From: Citrobacter tructae
Lineage (GTDB): Bacteria > Pseudomonadota > Gammaproteobacteria > Enterobacterales > Enterobacteriaceae
Length of the DNA stretch: 64,000 bases
Direction: 5' to 3'
Assembly: GCF_004684345.1 (NCBI RefSeq)
Contig: NZ_CP038469.1
Location: 2,604,001-2,668,000 of the forward strand
In this document: piece after piece, positions 58,101 through 64,000 of the stretch
Position numbering within the stretch: position 1 is the first letter of the stretch
Layout of the letters: each line of letters begins with the position of its first letter
Notes under the pieces: model-generated
Databases searched by the model: none
The model's input: only the letters and a program-made list of their open reading frames with translations
What the model was told of the DNA's origin: nothing
Position numbers and translations under genes: made by a program

Positions 58101-58649
58101 AATAACCGGATGATTCACGGGCTTGATACAGACAAAATCTGCAGTCGTCTCGTCAATGGCGAACTTGAAAACCACTGGTTGGTTTCAAGGGGTGGCTTGG
58201 GTGACAAGCAGTATCGAGATAGTCACGGTCAAAGCCTGATTACCCTGCTGGACCGTCTACTCGCGGAAAACATAGAGTTGGGGTCTATTTACGTTATTAC
58301 ACCATTCAAGGCTGTTAAGTATGCGTTGTTGGAACTGATTGAACAAAGAGAGCTAGCAAGCTGGCAACAATACTCACCGCGACTAAAACATAAAGAAATT
58401 AAAGAGTGGCAAAAAAGCTGTGTTGGTACGGTCCATACATTTCAGGGGAAAGAAAACGACATCGTTATTTTTGTTCTCGGATGTGATGTGCACAATCGCG
58501 GCGGTGCAGAATGGGCTTCGAGCAAACCTAATCTTCTGAACGTTGCCCTTACCCGAGCAAAAAACACATATTTGTTATTGGCGATCCCTTGGTATGGCAG
58601 ACATTACCCGGATTTGAAAGTGTCGCACATGCCTTACCGGAAAAAATAG
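55200..58649 (+). CDS. Accessory UPF1/DNA2-like superfamily 1 helicase, frame broken or frameshifted near the 3' end
   Basis: Zero-frame protein of 1149 residues, cytoplasmic, role unknown. Walker A GPPGTGKTTL lies at 391-400, Walker B VMIDEAGQAS at 856-865, motif III VVGDPLQIEP at 881-890, motif V VGTVHTFQGKEND at 1075-1087 and motif VI LNVALTRAK at 1113-1121. Between Walker A and B are about 455 residues with a charged, Gln/Glu-rich probable coiled coil (about 635-745). After Asn1122 the 27 zero-frame residues do not look like the family, while the -1 frame continues HIFVIGDPLVW for 42 residues. The start is uncertain: ATG 55200 has no clear ribosome site, and ATG 55365 (MDSTPRPQEILRTWQ) follows AGAG. 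Codons look more AT-rich than the neighbours. It lies between nhaA and dnaJ, a spot that varies among enterobacteria. A role in defence or RNA/DNA repair is speculation. Confidence 0.85.
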   Translation: MNRFFRAKNLNRNQDDLPGLFSPERMISSAEVYKNSWIRVFSYSLIYWDNNQRAKMDSTPRPQEILRTWQRIEFFQPYTLERKEKSLLIPLKKLITLGDASLPWHSEKLRQQYDIPPKASFIVHVGLFEKSIVSSLSQEILGPNEDNDEECEQRLNQEGTTCFAKMQLNGEGVPARDKLSVSSLPWALGHLKKRQFHKLDSSVFAADCMHLADTFNDFCVTLEPVREKGPGVLRANDILTLLDTHLSSWADFTPEWQYAVQIDWFNGNSENQDTEQEEASETEDPISDNEKALVLPILNSFFFEDIEDAMSSLTDNQCRTLNTYLTHSVHRNPDLYSQEGLTAIIDKLNPTKMPLGRWPSEPEHAMSLMQQFAINTAVEELAEGGLLSVNGPPGTGKTTLLRDLVAHNVVERARVLAGFSNVEDTLTHEGFIVPELTGFEMIVASSNNAAVENISNELPQKKSLAEEFRSLDYLSPTANQVAAKSLPKSAHKRDKDGKGTERNYHLFRPLETEKQCWGLISAALRRKANRTKFAQRLLFDEHFLRDTSVEMFRPDNENFLSLWRWKSCHNKLSFTAAKQHFIHCLKTTEELQKQLAEFADLLAKKTDYSSDVLSSDMAKAAVLCEERLSALKEFETGRDVIEKQVQHARQQQKIEEANAPGLLTRLLNRKKVQTYQTSLRNTQQHLLTLSASLIHQAQHVAEQRKQLNEADAQKRRLQQEIDRITLQREEIEQKLRILKDKFSGIALPDSHKSIDNAGLQRTAFWQNTQINRQRSLLFMAAMDLHQAWLYEAMGGIDRFREMFLLRLRNFLNSPHLESTPLPWWQTLCMFVPVLSTTFASVGRMLHGVKGGELGWVMIDEAGQASPQQAVGAIWRARRVLVVGDPLQIEPVFTTSPSLVRHLCQDLLHEHAEKWNPEKLSVQQVADRVNHWGCKLEMMNNNIWIGIPLWVHRRCIEPMFSIANKLAYNNRMIHGLDTDKICSRLVNGELENHWLVSRGGLGDKQYRDSHGQSLITLLDRLLAENIELGSIYVITPFKAVKYALLELIEQRELASWQQYSPRLKHKEIKEWQKSCVGTVHTFQGKENDIVIFVLGCDVHNRGGAEWASSKPNLLNVALTRAKNTYLLLAIPWYGRHYPDLKVSHMPYRKK

Positions 58650-58693
58650 AGACCAACATCATTGTTGAACAGGTAAGCCTGGAGTGGCAGTGA
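58559..58693 (+). other. Slippery heptamer A AAA AAC and -1 frame C-terminal extension of the helicase
   Basis: Zero-frame codons GCA AAA AAC (58557-58565) contain A AAA AAC at 58559-58565 in the register needed for tandem -1 slippage. Continuing at CAC 58565 gives HIFVIGDPLVWQTLPGFESV and 22 more residues to TGA at 58691-58693. The IGDPLVW piece is what normally follows motif VI in these helicases, so this is the ancestral C-terminus. A shifted product would be 1164 residues. A weak hairpin (GGTATG...CATTACC) lies about 27 bases downstream. A deletion in the A-run or a sequencing error would look the same. Confidence 0.8.
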
Positions 58694-58709
58694 GAGCCAA
58701 ACCAAAAAT

Positions 58710-58741
58710 AAAAGCCTGGGATCTTTCAATCCCAGGCTTTT
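58710..58741. terminator. Bidirectional terminator between the helicase gene and dnaJ
   Basis: AAAAGCCTGGGAT (58710-58722) and ATCCCAGGCTTTT (58729-58741) form a perfect 13-bp stem with a six-base loop. The A and T flanks let it act for both the helicase gene and dnaJ. It starts 16 bases after the -1 frame stop, as expected if that stop is the true gene end. Confidence 0.9.
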
Positions 58742-58761
58742 ATCAAATATACGCCAGTAAA

Positions 58762-59895
58762 TTAGCGCGTCAGGTCGTCAAAGAATTTCTTCACGCCGTC
58801 GAAGAAGCTTTTGGAACGCGGGCTGTTTTGTTCACCCGTCGGGCCACCAAAACTGTCTTGCAGATCTTTAAGCAACTGTTTCTGCTTGTCGTTCAAACCC
58901 ACCGGGGTTTCAACCACAACGCGGCACAGCAGATCGCCCTGAGCACCACCACGCACCGACTTAACGCCCTTACCGCGCATACGGAATAGTTTACCGGTTT
59001 GCGTTTCGCCAGGGACTTTTAACTTCACGCGACCATCCAGCGTCGGGACTTCAATCTCGCCACCCAGCGCAGCCATCGCAAAGTTGATCGGCACTTCACA
59101 GTACAGGTTATTGCCTTCACGCTCGAAAATCGGGTGCTGTTTCACCTGCACCTGAACGTACAAATCACCTGCCGGTGCGCCATGCTCGCCCGCTTCGCCT
59201 TCACCAGACAAGCGGATACGGTCGCCGGTATCAACCCCAGCCGGAATTTTAACGGACAGCGTTTTGCTCTTCTCAACGCGGCCATGCCCATGGCATTTGT
59301 TGCACGGATCTTTGATCAGCGTACCCCGGCCCTGACAGTGTGGACAGGTCTGCTGTACAGCAAAGAAGCCCTGACGCATCTGCACCTGGCCGGAACCGTG
59401 ACAGGTCGGACAGGTCTGAGGCTGAGTCCCTGATTTCGCGCCGCTGCCGTGGCAAACGTCACACTCTTCCAGCGTAGGAATACGGATCTCTTTGGTGACG
59501 CCACGCACAGCTTCTTCCAGGGAGAGATCCATGTTGTAACGTAAATCCGCACCACGTGAGGCGCGCTGACGGCCACGACCACCGCCAAAGATATCGCCAA
59601 ACACGTCACCAAAGATATCGCTGAAGTCAGCACCGCCGCCGAAACCGCCGCCGCCACCCATACCGCCTTGCTCAAACGCAGCATGGCCGTACTGATCGTA
59701 AGCAGCGCGTTTTTGCGCGTCGGTCAGGATCTCGTAGGCTTCTTTGATCTCTTTGAATTTGGCTTCGGCCTCTTTATCACCCTGGTTACGGTCTGGGTGA
59801 AATTTCATGGCCAGGCGCTTATAGGCCTTTTTGATTTCACGCTCTTCCGCTGTTTTGGAAACGCCTAAAATCTCGTAATAGTCTTGCTTAGCCAT
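58762..59895 (-). CDS. dnaJ: Chaperone DnaJ
   Basis: Hsp40 co-chaperone that delivers unfolded proteins to DnaK and stimulates its ATPase. It has 377 residues, against 376 in E. coli. J domain with HPD in KFHPDRNQGDKE at 33-35, Gly/Phe-rich region (about 75-105), four zinc-finger repeats (CDVCHGSG, CPTCHGSG, CPHCQGRG, CNKCHGHG, about 145-200), then the substrate-binding domains. It follows dnaK by 85 bases, which hold a strong hairpin. Confidence 0.98.
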   Translation of the reverse strand: MAKQDYYEILGVSKTAEEREIKKAYKRLAMKFHPDRNQGDKEAEAKFKEIKEAYEILTDAQKRAAYDQYGHAAFEQGGMGGGGGFGGGADFSDIFGDVFGDIFGGGRGRQRASRGADLRYNMDLSLEEAVRGVTKEIRIPTLEECDVCHGSGAKSGTQPQTCPTCHGSGQVQMRQGFFAVQQTCPHCQGRGTLIKDPCNKCHGHGRVEKSKTLSVKIPAGVDTGDRIRLSGEGEAGEHGAPAGDLYVQVQVKQHPIFEREGNNLYCEVPINFAMAALGGEIEVPTLDGRVKLKVPGETQTGKLFRMRGKGVKSVRGGAQGDLLCRVVVETPVGLNDKQKQLLKDLQDSFGGPTGEQNSPRSKSFFDGVKKFFDDLTR

Positions 59896-59922
59896 CTCTT
59901 TTTGTCTGCCCCTAACATGCGT

Positions 59923-59955
59923 GCACGGGCGGAGAGGAAACCTCTTCGCCCGTGC
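59923..59955 (-). other. Hairpin in the dnaK-dnaJ intercistronic gap
   Basis: GCACGGGCGGAGAGG (59923-59937) pairs with CCTCTTCGCCCGTGC (59941-59955) across a three-base loop, a very stable 15-bp stem with one G-T pair. No T-run follows on the dnaJ side, so full termination is unlikely. It may reduce or process dnaJ message relative to dnaK. E. coli has a reported small RNA (tpke11) in this gap; whether this is its counterpart is uncertain. Confidence 0.7.
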
Positions 59956-59980
59956 CAGTAATTACCCGTTCAAAGGGCGA

Positions 59981-61897
59981 TTATTTTTTGTCTTTCACTT
60001 CTTCAAACTCAGCGTCGACAACGTCGTCATCTTTCGCGTTGTTTGCAGAAGCATCAGCTGAACCCGCCTGCTGCTGTGCATGCTGCTGCTGCGCGATTTC
60101 CATCAGTTTCTGGGAAACCTGCGCCAGAGCCTGCATTTTCGCTTCGATATCTGCTTTGTCTTCGCCTTTCAAAGACGTTTCCAGTGCAGTCAGAGCGGAC
60201 TCGATAGCAGTTTTGTCGTCAGCCGGCAGTTTATCGCCTGCTTCTTCAACCTGCTTGCGAGTGCTATGCAGCAGATGGTCACCCTGGTTACGGGTCTGAA
60301 CCAGCTCTTCAAACTTACGGTCAGATTCTGCGTTCGCTTCTGCTTCGCGAACCATTTTCTGAATTTCTTCTTCGTTCAGACCAGAAGAAGCCTTGATGGT
60401 GATCTTCTGCTCTTTACCGCTGTTTTTATCTTTCGCAGAAACGTGCAGGATACCGTCGGCATCGATATCGAAGGTTACTTCGATCTGCGGCATACCGCGC
60501 GGCGCCGGGCTAATACCATCCAGGTTAAACTGACCCAGATCTTTGTTATCAGCAGCACGTTTACGTTCACCCTGCAGCACATGGATGGTTACCGCAGACT
60601 GGTTGTCTTCAGCGGTAGAGAACACCTGGCTGTGCTTAGTCGGGATGGTGGTGTTTTTCGCGATCAGCGGAGTCATCACGCCGCCCATGGTTTCGATACC
60701 CAGAGACAGCGGGGTAACGTCCAGCAGCAGCACGTCTTTAACATCACCGGTCAATACACCACCCTGAACAGCAGCACCGATTGCTACGGCTTCGTCCGGG
60801 TTAACATCTTTACGTGGTTCTTTACCGAAGAACTCAGCAACTTTCTTCTGCACCATCGGCATACGTGTCTGACCACCGACCAGGATAACGTCCTGAACGT
60901 CGGAAACAGACAGGCCAGCATCCTGCAGAGCAACTTTCAGCGGCTCGATAGAACGGTTAACCAGGTCTTCTACCAGGCTCTCCAGTTTTGCACGAGTCAC
61001 TTTGATGTTCATGTGTTTCGGGCCAGACGCATCTGCAGTGATGTACGGCAGGTTAACGTCGGTCTGCTGCGCAGAAGACAGCTCAATTTTCGCTTTCTCT
61101 GCGGCTTCTTTCAGGCGCTGCATTGCCAGCGGGTCGTTACGCAGGTCAATGCCCTGATCTTTCTTAAATTCGTCAACGAGGTAGTTGATCATACGGCTAT
61201 CGAAGTCTTCACCACCGAGGTGGGTATCACCGTTGGTTGCCAGAACTTCGAAGGTTTTTTCACCGTCAACTTCGTCGATTTCGATAATAGAGATATCGAA
61301 AGTACCACCACCGAGGTCGTAGACCGCGATAGTACGGTTGCCGACTTCTTTATCCAGACCGTAAGCCAACGCTGCTGCGGTCGGTTCGTTGATGATACGT
61401 TTGACTTCCAGACCTGCGATACGACCGGCGTCTTTGGTCGCCTGACGCTGAGCATCGTTGAAGTAAGCAGGTACGGTGATAACCGCTTCAGTTACCGGTT
61501 CACCCAGGTAATCTTCAGCCGTTTTCTTCATTTTTTTCAGCACTTCAGCAGAAATCTGCGGCGGTGCCAGTTTCTGACCTTTTACGTCAATCCATGCATC
61601 ACCGTTGTCAGCACCGATGATTTTGTACGGCATGATAGCTTCATCACGCTGCACTTCTTCGTCCTGGAAGCGGCGGCCAATCAGGCGTTTAATCGCAAAC
61701 AGGGTGTTTTGCGGGTTTGTCACTGCCTGACGTTTAGCCGGCTGACCAACCAGAGTTTCACCATCCTGGGTATAAGCAATGATAGAAGGCGTGGTGCGAT
61801 CGCCCTCGGCGTTCTCCAGCACACGTGCAGTAGTGCCATCCATAATCGCTACACAAGAGTTGGTAGTACCCAGGTCGATACCAATAATTTTACCCAT
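59981..61897 (-). CDS. dnaK: Chaperone DnaK (Hsp70)
   Basis: ATP-driven chaperone for folding, translocation and sigma-32 control. It has 638 residues, as in E. coli. The ATPase domain has IGIDLGTTNSCVAI at 4-17, the phosphate-2 motif VYDLGGGTFDISII near 192 and ILVGGQTRMPMVQ near 339. The linker and substrate domain (VLLLDVTPLSLGIE near 389) are followed by a helical lid and the C-terminal tail DVVDAEFEEVKDKK. Preceded by a sigma-32 promoter; dnaJ follows. Confidence 0.99.
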   Translation of the reverse strand: MGKIIGIDLGTTNSCVAIMDGTTARVLENAEGDRTTPSIIAYTQDGETLVGQPAKRQAVTNPQNTLFAIKRLIGRRFQDEEVQRDEAIMPYKIIGADNGDAWIDVKGQKLAPPQISAEVLKKMKKTAEDYLGEPVTEAVITVPAYFNDAQRQATKDAGRIAGLEVKRIINEPTAAALAYGLDKEVGNRTIAVYDLGGGTFDISIIEIDEVDGEKTFEVLATNGDTHLGGEDFDSRMINYLVDEFKKDQGIDLRNDPLAMQRLKEAAEKAKIELSSAQQTDVNLPYITADASGPKHMNIKVTRAKLESLVEDLVNRSIEPLKVALQDAGLSVSDVQDVILVGGQTRMPMVQKKVAEFFGKEPRKDVNPDEAVAIGAAVQGGVLTGDVKDVLLLDVTPLSLGIETMGGVMTPLIAKNTTIPTKHSQVFSTAEDNQSAVTIHVLQGERKRAADNKDLGQFNLDGISPAPRGMPQIEVTFDIDADGILHVSAKDKNSGKEQKITIKASSGLNEEEIQKMVREAEANAESDRKFEELVQTRNQGDHLLHSTRKQVEEAGDKLPADDKTAIESALTALETSLKGEDKADIEAKMQALAQVSQKLMEIAQQQHAQQQAGSADASANNAKDDDVVDAEFEEVKDKK

Positions 61898-62018
61898 CTA
61901 AACGTCTCCACTAAAAATTCTGTCATCAGGTGGTTGTGAATCTGTAATAAGGGCGAAACGTGCGTTTTCAACTACCCTGAATCGTTTTTTTTCAGACTCA
62001 CCACTGCGGTTGTCTACA

Positions 62019-62046
62019 AGATGGGGTCGTAACCCACGTCATCAAG
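62019..62046 (-). promoter_or_regulatory. Sigma-32 heat-shock promoter of dnaK
   Basis: On the minus strand the sequence CTTGATGACGTGGGTTACGA is followed by CCCCATCT: -35 CTTGAT at 62046-62041 and -10 CCCCATCT at 62026-62019, almost identical to E. coli dnaK P1. It is about 120 bp from the dnaK ATG. The rest of the 384-bp dnaK-yaaI gap is AT-rich; I see no gene or repeat in it. Confidence 0.92.
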
Positions 62047-62281
62047 GGGGGCATGCAAATTTTTTTTAGTCCGATCGTAATAAAATGAGAGAAAGCGGGC
62101 AGAAAAGCAGGAAAACCAATAGTCACCGCCCCAAAATAATTCATAAAACCAATATTATAAATATCAGTCATTCACCTTGAAATTGTAATAAAAAGAAAAG
62201 ATTACAAACATGAACTGTTTTTCCAACGGCAGTATTATGGTGACTGGCAATCTACTTTTGAACCCGTCAAAGAGAAATCTC

Positions 62282-62686
62282 ATGAAATCCATGTTAACCC
62301 TTCCCGCCAGCCTGCTGATGGGTCTGCTACTGAGCAGCGCTGCACATGCTAACGATCATAAAGTCCTGGGAATGATTGCCATGCCCAGAAATGCAACCAA
62401 CGATCTCACGCTAAGAATCCCCGTTTGCCGCGTGGTGAAGCGTATTCAGTTGGTGGCAGACCGTGGCGATATCAAACTAAATGGAGCTTCCGTTTATTTT
62501 AAAGCCGCACGCATGTCCAGCCAGAGCCTGAGTGTCCCTTCTTCTATCAAAGAGGGGCAGACGACCAGTTGGATCAACATTAATAACGACAACGACAACA
62601 AACGATGCGTGTCCAAAATCACCTTCTCTGGCCAGTCAGTCAATTCCTCCGACATGGCGACATTAAAAGTCATTGGTGATGACTAA
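62282..62686 (+). CDS. yaaI: Putative secreted protein YaaI (UPF0412)
   Basis: Small exported protein of unknown function, 134 residues. A signal peptide MKSMLTLPASLLMGLLLSSA ends near AHA-ND at residue 23. The mature part is close to E. coli YaaI, with DLTLRIPVCRVVKRIQL, then NNDNDNKRCVSKITFSG, and the end MATLKVIGDD; the two cysteines may form a disulfide. The ATG at 62282 is chosen because an upstream in-frame start at 62210 would put 24 non-hydrophobic residues before the signal peptide. It diverges from dnaK. Confidence 0.93.
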   Translation: MKSMLTLPASLLMGLLLSSAAHANDHKVLGMIAMPRNATNDLTLRIPVCRVVKRIQLVADRGDIKLNGASVYFKAARMSSQSLSVPSSIKEGQTTSWININNDNDNKRCVSKITFSGQSVNSSDMATLKVIGDD

Positions 62687-62860
62687 TCTCTACCCCACCT
62701 TTCAGCCATGATGTTTATCACTGGGGAAAAAAATTCATTTTCCCCTCATCAGATCATAGACAGCCCCCTCTCCCCTGATTATCATGCCGCGCCCCGAAGA
62801 CAGTGATCGTTATTCGGGGAAACTATTTCACCATTCAATCAATGATGATTTTGAGGAATT

Positions 62861-63427
62861 ATGGGCAACACTAAGTTGGCTAATCCGGCACCGCTGGGCC
62901 TGATGGGCTTCGGCATGACCACCATTCTGCTTAACCTGCATAACGCGGGTTTCTTCGCCCTTGACGGTATTATTTTGGCGATGGGATTGTTCTACGGCGG
63001 CATCGCGCAAATTTTTGCTGGTCTGCTGGAATATAAAAAGGGCAATACCTTCGGCTTAACCGCCTTTACCTCTTACGGCTCTTTCTGGCTGACGCTGGTC
63101 GCGATCCTGTTAATGCCGAAAATGGGTCTGACGGAAGCACCGAACGTGCAGTTCCTGGGCGTATACCTGGGTCTGTGGGGCGTGTTCACACTGTTCATGT
63201 TCTTCGGCACGCTGAAAGCTAACCGCGCGTTGCAGTTTGTCTTCCTGAGCCTGACCGTATTGTTCGCCCTGCTGGCTGTGGGCAATATTGCGGGTAACGA
63301 AGCGATTATCCACGTTGCTGGCTGGGTTGGCTTAGTGTGTGGCGCAAGCGCCATTTACCTGGCGATGGGTGAAGTGCTGAACGAACAGTTTGGCCGCACC
63401 ATCCTGCCGATTGGTGAAGCGCACTAA
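62861..63427 (+). CDS. satP: Succinate-acetate/proton symporter SatP
   Basis: Inner-membrane acetate and succinate uptake protein of the AceTr (GPR1/FUN34/YaaH) family; 188 residues, six membrane segments. The family signature NPAPLGLMGFGMTT lies at 8-21. E. coli satP (yaaH) is the close match. K-12 has yaaW between yaaI and satP; here only 174 bp separate them and no counterpart is seen. It converges on the MFS gene across a strong hairpin. Confidence 0.96.
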   Translation: MGNTKLANPAPLGLMGFGMTTILLNLHNAGFFALDGIILAMGLFYGGIAQIFAGLLEYKKGNTFGLTAFTSYGSFWLTLVAILLMPKMGLTEAPNVQFLGVYLGLWGVFTLFMFFGTLKANRALQFVFLSLTVLFALLAVGNIAGNEAIIHVAGWVGLVCGASAIYLAMGEVLNEQFGRTILPIGEAH

Positions 63428-63434
63428 TCTGCCT

Positions 63435-63458
63435 TTATCCCCCCGCAAGGGGGGATAA
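63435..63458. terminator. Hairpin between satP and the MFS gene
   Basis: TTATCCCCCC-GCAA-GGGGGGATAA is a perfect 10-bp stem with a GCAA tetraloop, placed between two convergent stops. There is no long T-run on either side, but its position and strength fit a shared terminator. Confidence 0.75.
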
Positions 63459-63461
63459 TCC

Positions 63462-64000
63462 TTACAGACGCTGTAATTCTCCGTCAACGTCTGTATCACG
63501 ATGATAAATATCCTGTCGCAGCCAAATCCCCAGTCCTAACCCCACCAGCGAAAGCGCCAGTACGTACCAGGCAGGAGCCATCGGTGACACACTCATCAAC
63601 ATCGTTACTGCGATCGGCGTCAAACCACCGAAAATGGCATATGAGACGTTATAGGAAAAGGAAATGCCGGTAAAACGGACTTCCGCCGGAAACGCCCGCA
63701 CCATCACGTAAGGCACTGCGCCGACCACGCCAACGCACAACCCAACCAGACCGTACAACCAAAACAGGTATTCGGGATGACTGCTGGTCAGGTGATAGAA
63801 AAACCAGCTAGAACAAGCCAGCAGCAAGCTACCGACAATAAAGGTTTTACTGGCACCCACTCTGTCGACCACAAATCCAGCCAGCAGGCACCCGATGCAC
63901 AGCATAATAGTGGCAACGCTGTTGGCCTGTAAGGTCAGCGCAGGGGCAAAACCATACTGTTTTTGCAGCCAGACGGGGGACATCAGGATCACCACCACAA
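63462..64000 (-). CDS. MFS transporter, metabolite:H+ symporter type (3' part)
   Basis: C-terminal 178 or so residues of an inner-membrane major facilitator; the 5' part lies beyond the window edge. About five to six membrane segments are visible. The motif GFVVDRVGASKTFIVGSLLL is the usual loop between helices of the second half, and VRAFPAEVRFTGISFSYNVS is typical of the ProP/citrate/alpha-ketoglutarate (MHS) group. Substrate not determinable. K-12 has mog next to satP instead, so this gene is an addition at this place. Confidence 0.85.
   Translation of the reverse strand, partial: VVVILMSPVWLQKQYGFAPALTLQANSVATIMLCIGCLLAGFVVDRVGASKTFIVGSLLLACSSWFFYHLTSSHPEYLFWLYGLVGLCVGVVGAVPYVMVRAFPAEVRFTGISFSYNVSYAIFGGLTPIAVTMLMSVSPMAPAWYVLALSLVGLGLGIWLRQDIYHRDTDVDGELQRL

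Noticed and set aside
55115..58761. IS186 or hokC/mokC remnants at the nhaA-dnaJ junction
   Set aside because: The sequence is taken up by the helicase gene; no transposase, hok-like peptide or terminal inverted repeats were seen.
60080..61939. A 619-codon open frame antisense to dnaK
   Set aside because: Long antisense frames are a by-product of the strong codon bias of dnaK. The translation is rich in Phe, Val and Arg without domain features, and the sense gene is beyond doubt.

Overview
This window is a chromosomal segment of a member of the Enterobacteriaceae. Nearly every gene has a close Escherichia coli K-12 counterpart, in the order found there at roughly 0-1.6 min but read backwards (thiB to satP). 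The likely genus is Citrobacter. Reasons: near-identical core proteins, a 281-residue AraC as in Citrobacter/Salmonella rather than the 292-residue E. coli form, and a single accessory gene between nhaA and dnaJ where K-12 has IS186/hokC and Salmonella a larger insert. The genus call is an inference. No rRNA, tRNA, CRISPR array, prophage or insertion sequence was seen.

Layout. 1-2759: 3' end of thiB, then thiP and thiQ (thiamine ABC importer). 2753-8795: yabI, araC and the divergent araBAD operon with a complete AraC/CRP control region. 8885-14989: polB (LexA box upstream), rapA, rluA. 15184-22991: djlA facing away from the lptD-surA-pdxA-rsmA-apaG-apaH cluster. 23085-27920: folA, kefC-kefF, a small lipoprotein and the MFS gene yaaU. 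28028-39481: fixABCX and caiTABCDE diverge from a 481-bp control region carrying five copies of a CaiF-like motif and a CRP-like site, with caiF at the far end; together they reduce carnitine to gamma-butyrobetaine anaerobically. 39757-45426: carAB (ARG boxes upstream) and dapB. 45600-52358: rihC and the ribF-ileS-lspA-fkpB-ispH cluster, all on the minus strand. 52687-55114: rpsT, nhaR, nhaA. 55200-58693: an accessory SF1 helicase. 58762-61897: dnaJ and dnaK behind a sigma-32 promoter. 62282-64000: yaaI, satP and the 3' part of an MFS transporter that K-12 lacks here.

Dispersed repeats sit between genes and inside operons: two ERIC elements (one separating fixB from fixC) and six REP/BIME elements (araA-araD, apaH-folA, yaaU-fixX, caiA-caiB, caiE-caiF, fkpB-lspA).

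The most unusual item is the helicase gene. Its zero-frame protein loses the family's usual C-terminus right after motif VI. A convincing C-terminus lies in the -1 frame, and the two frames meet at A AAA AAC, the classic -1 slippery heptamer, in register. This is either programmed -1 frameshifting, a one-base deletion in an A-run, or a sequencing error. The rest of the window is conserved core genome whose reading frames look intact.
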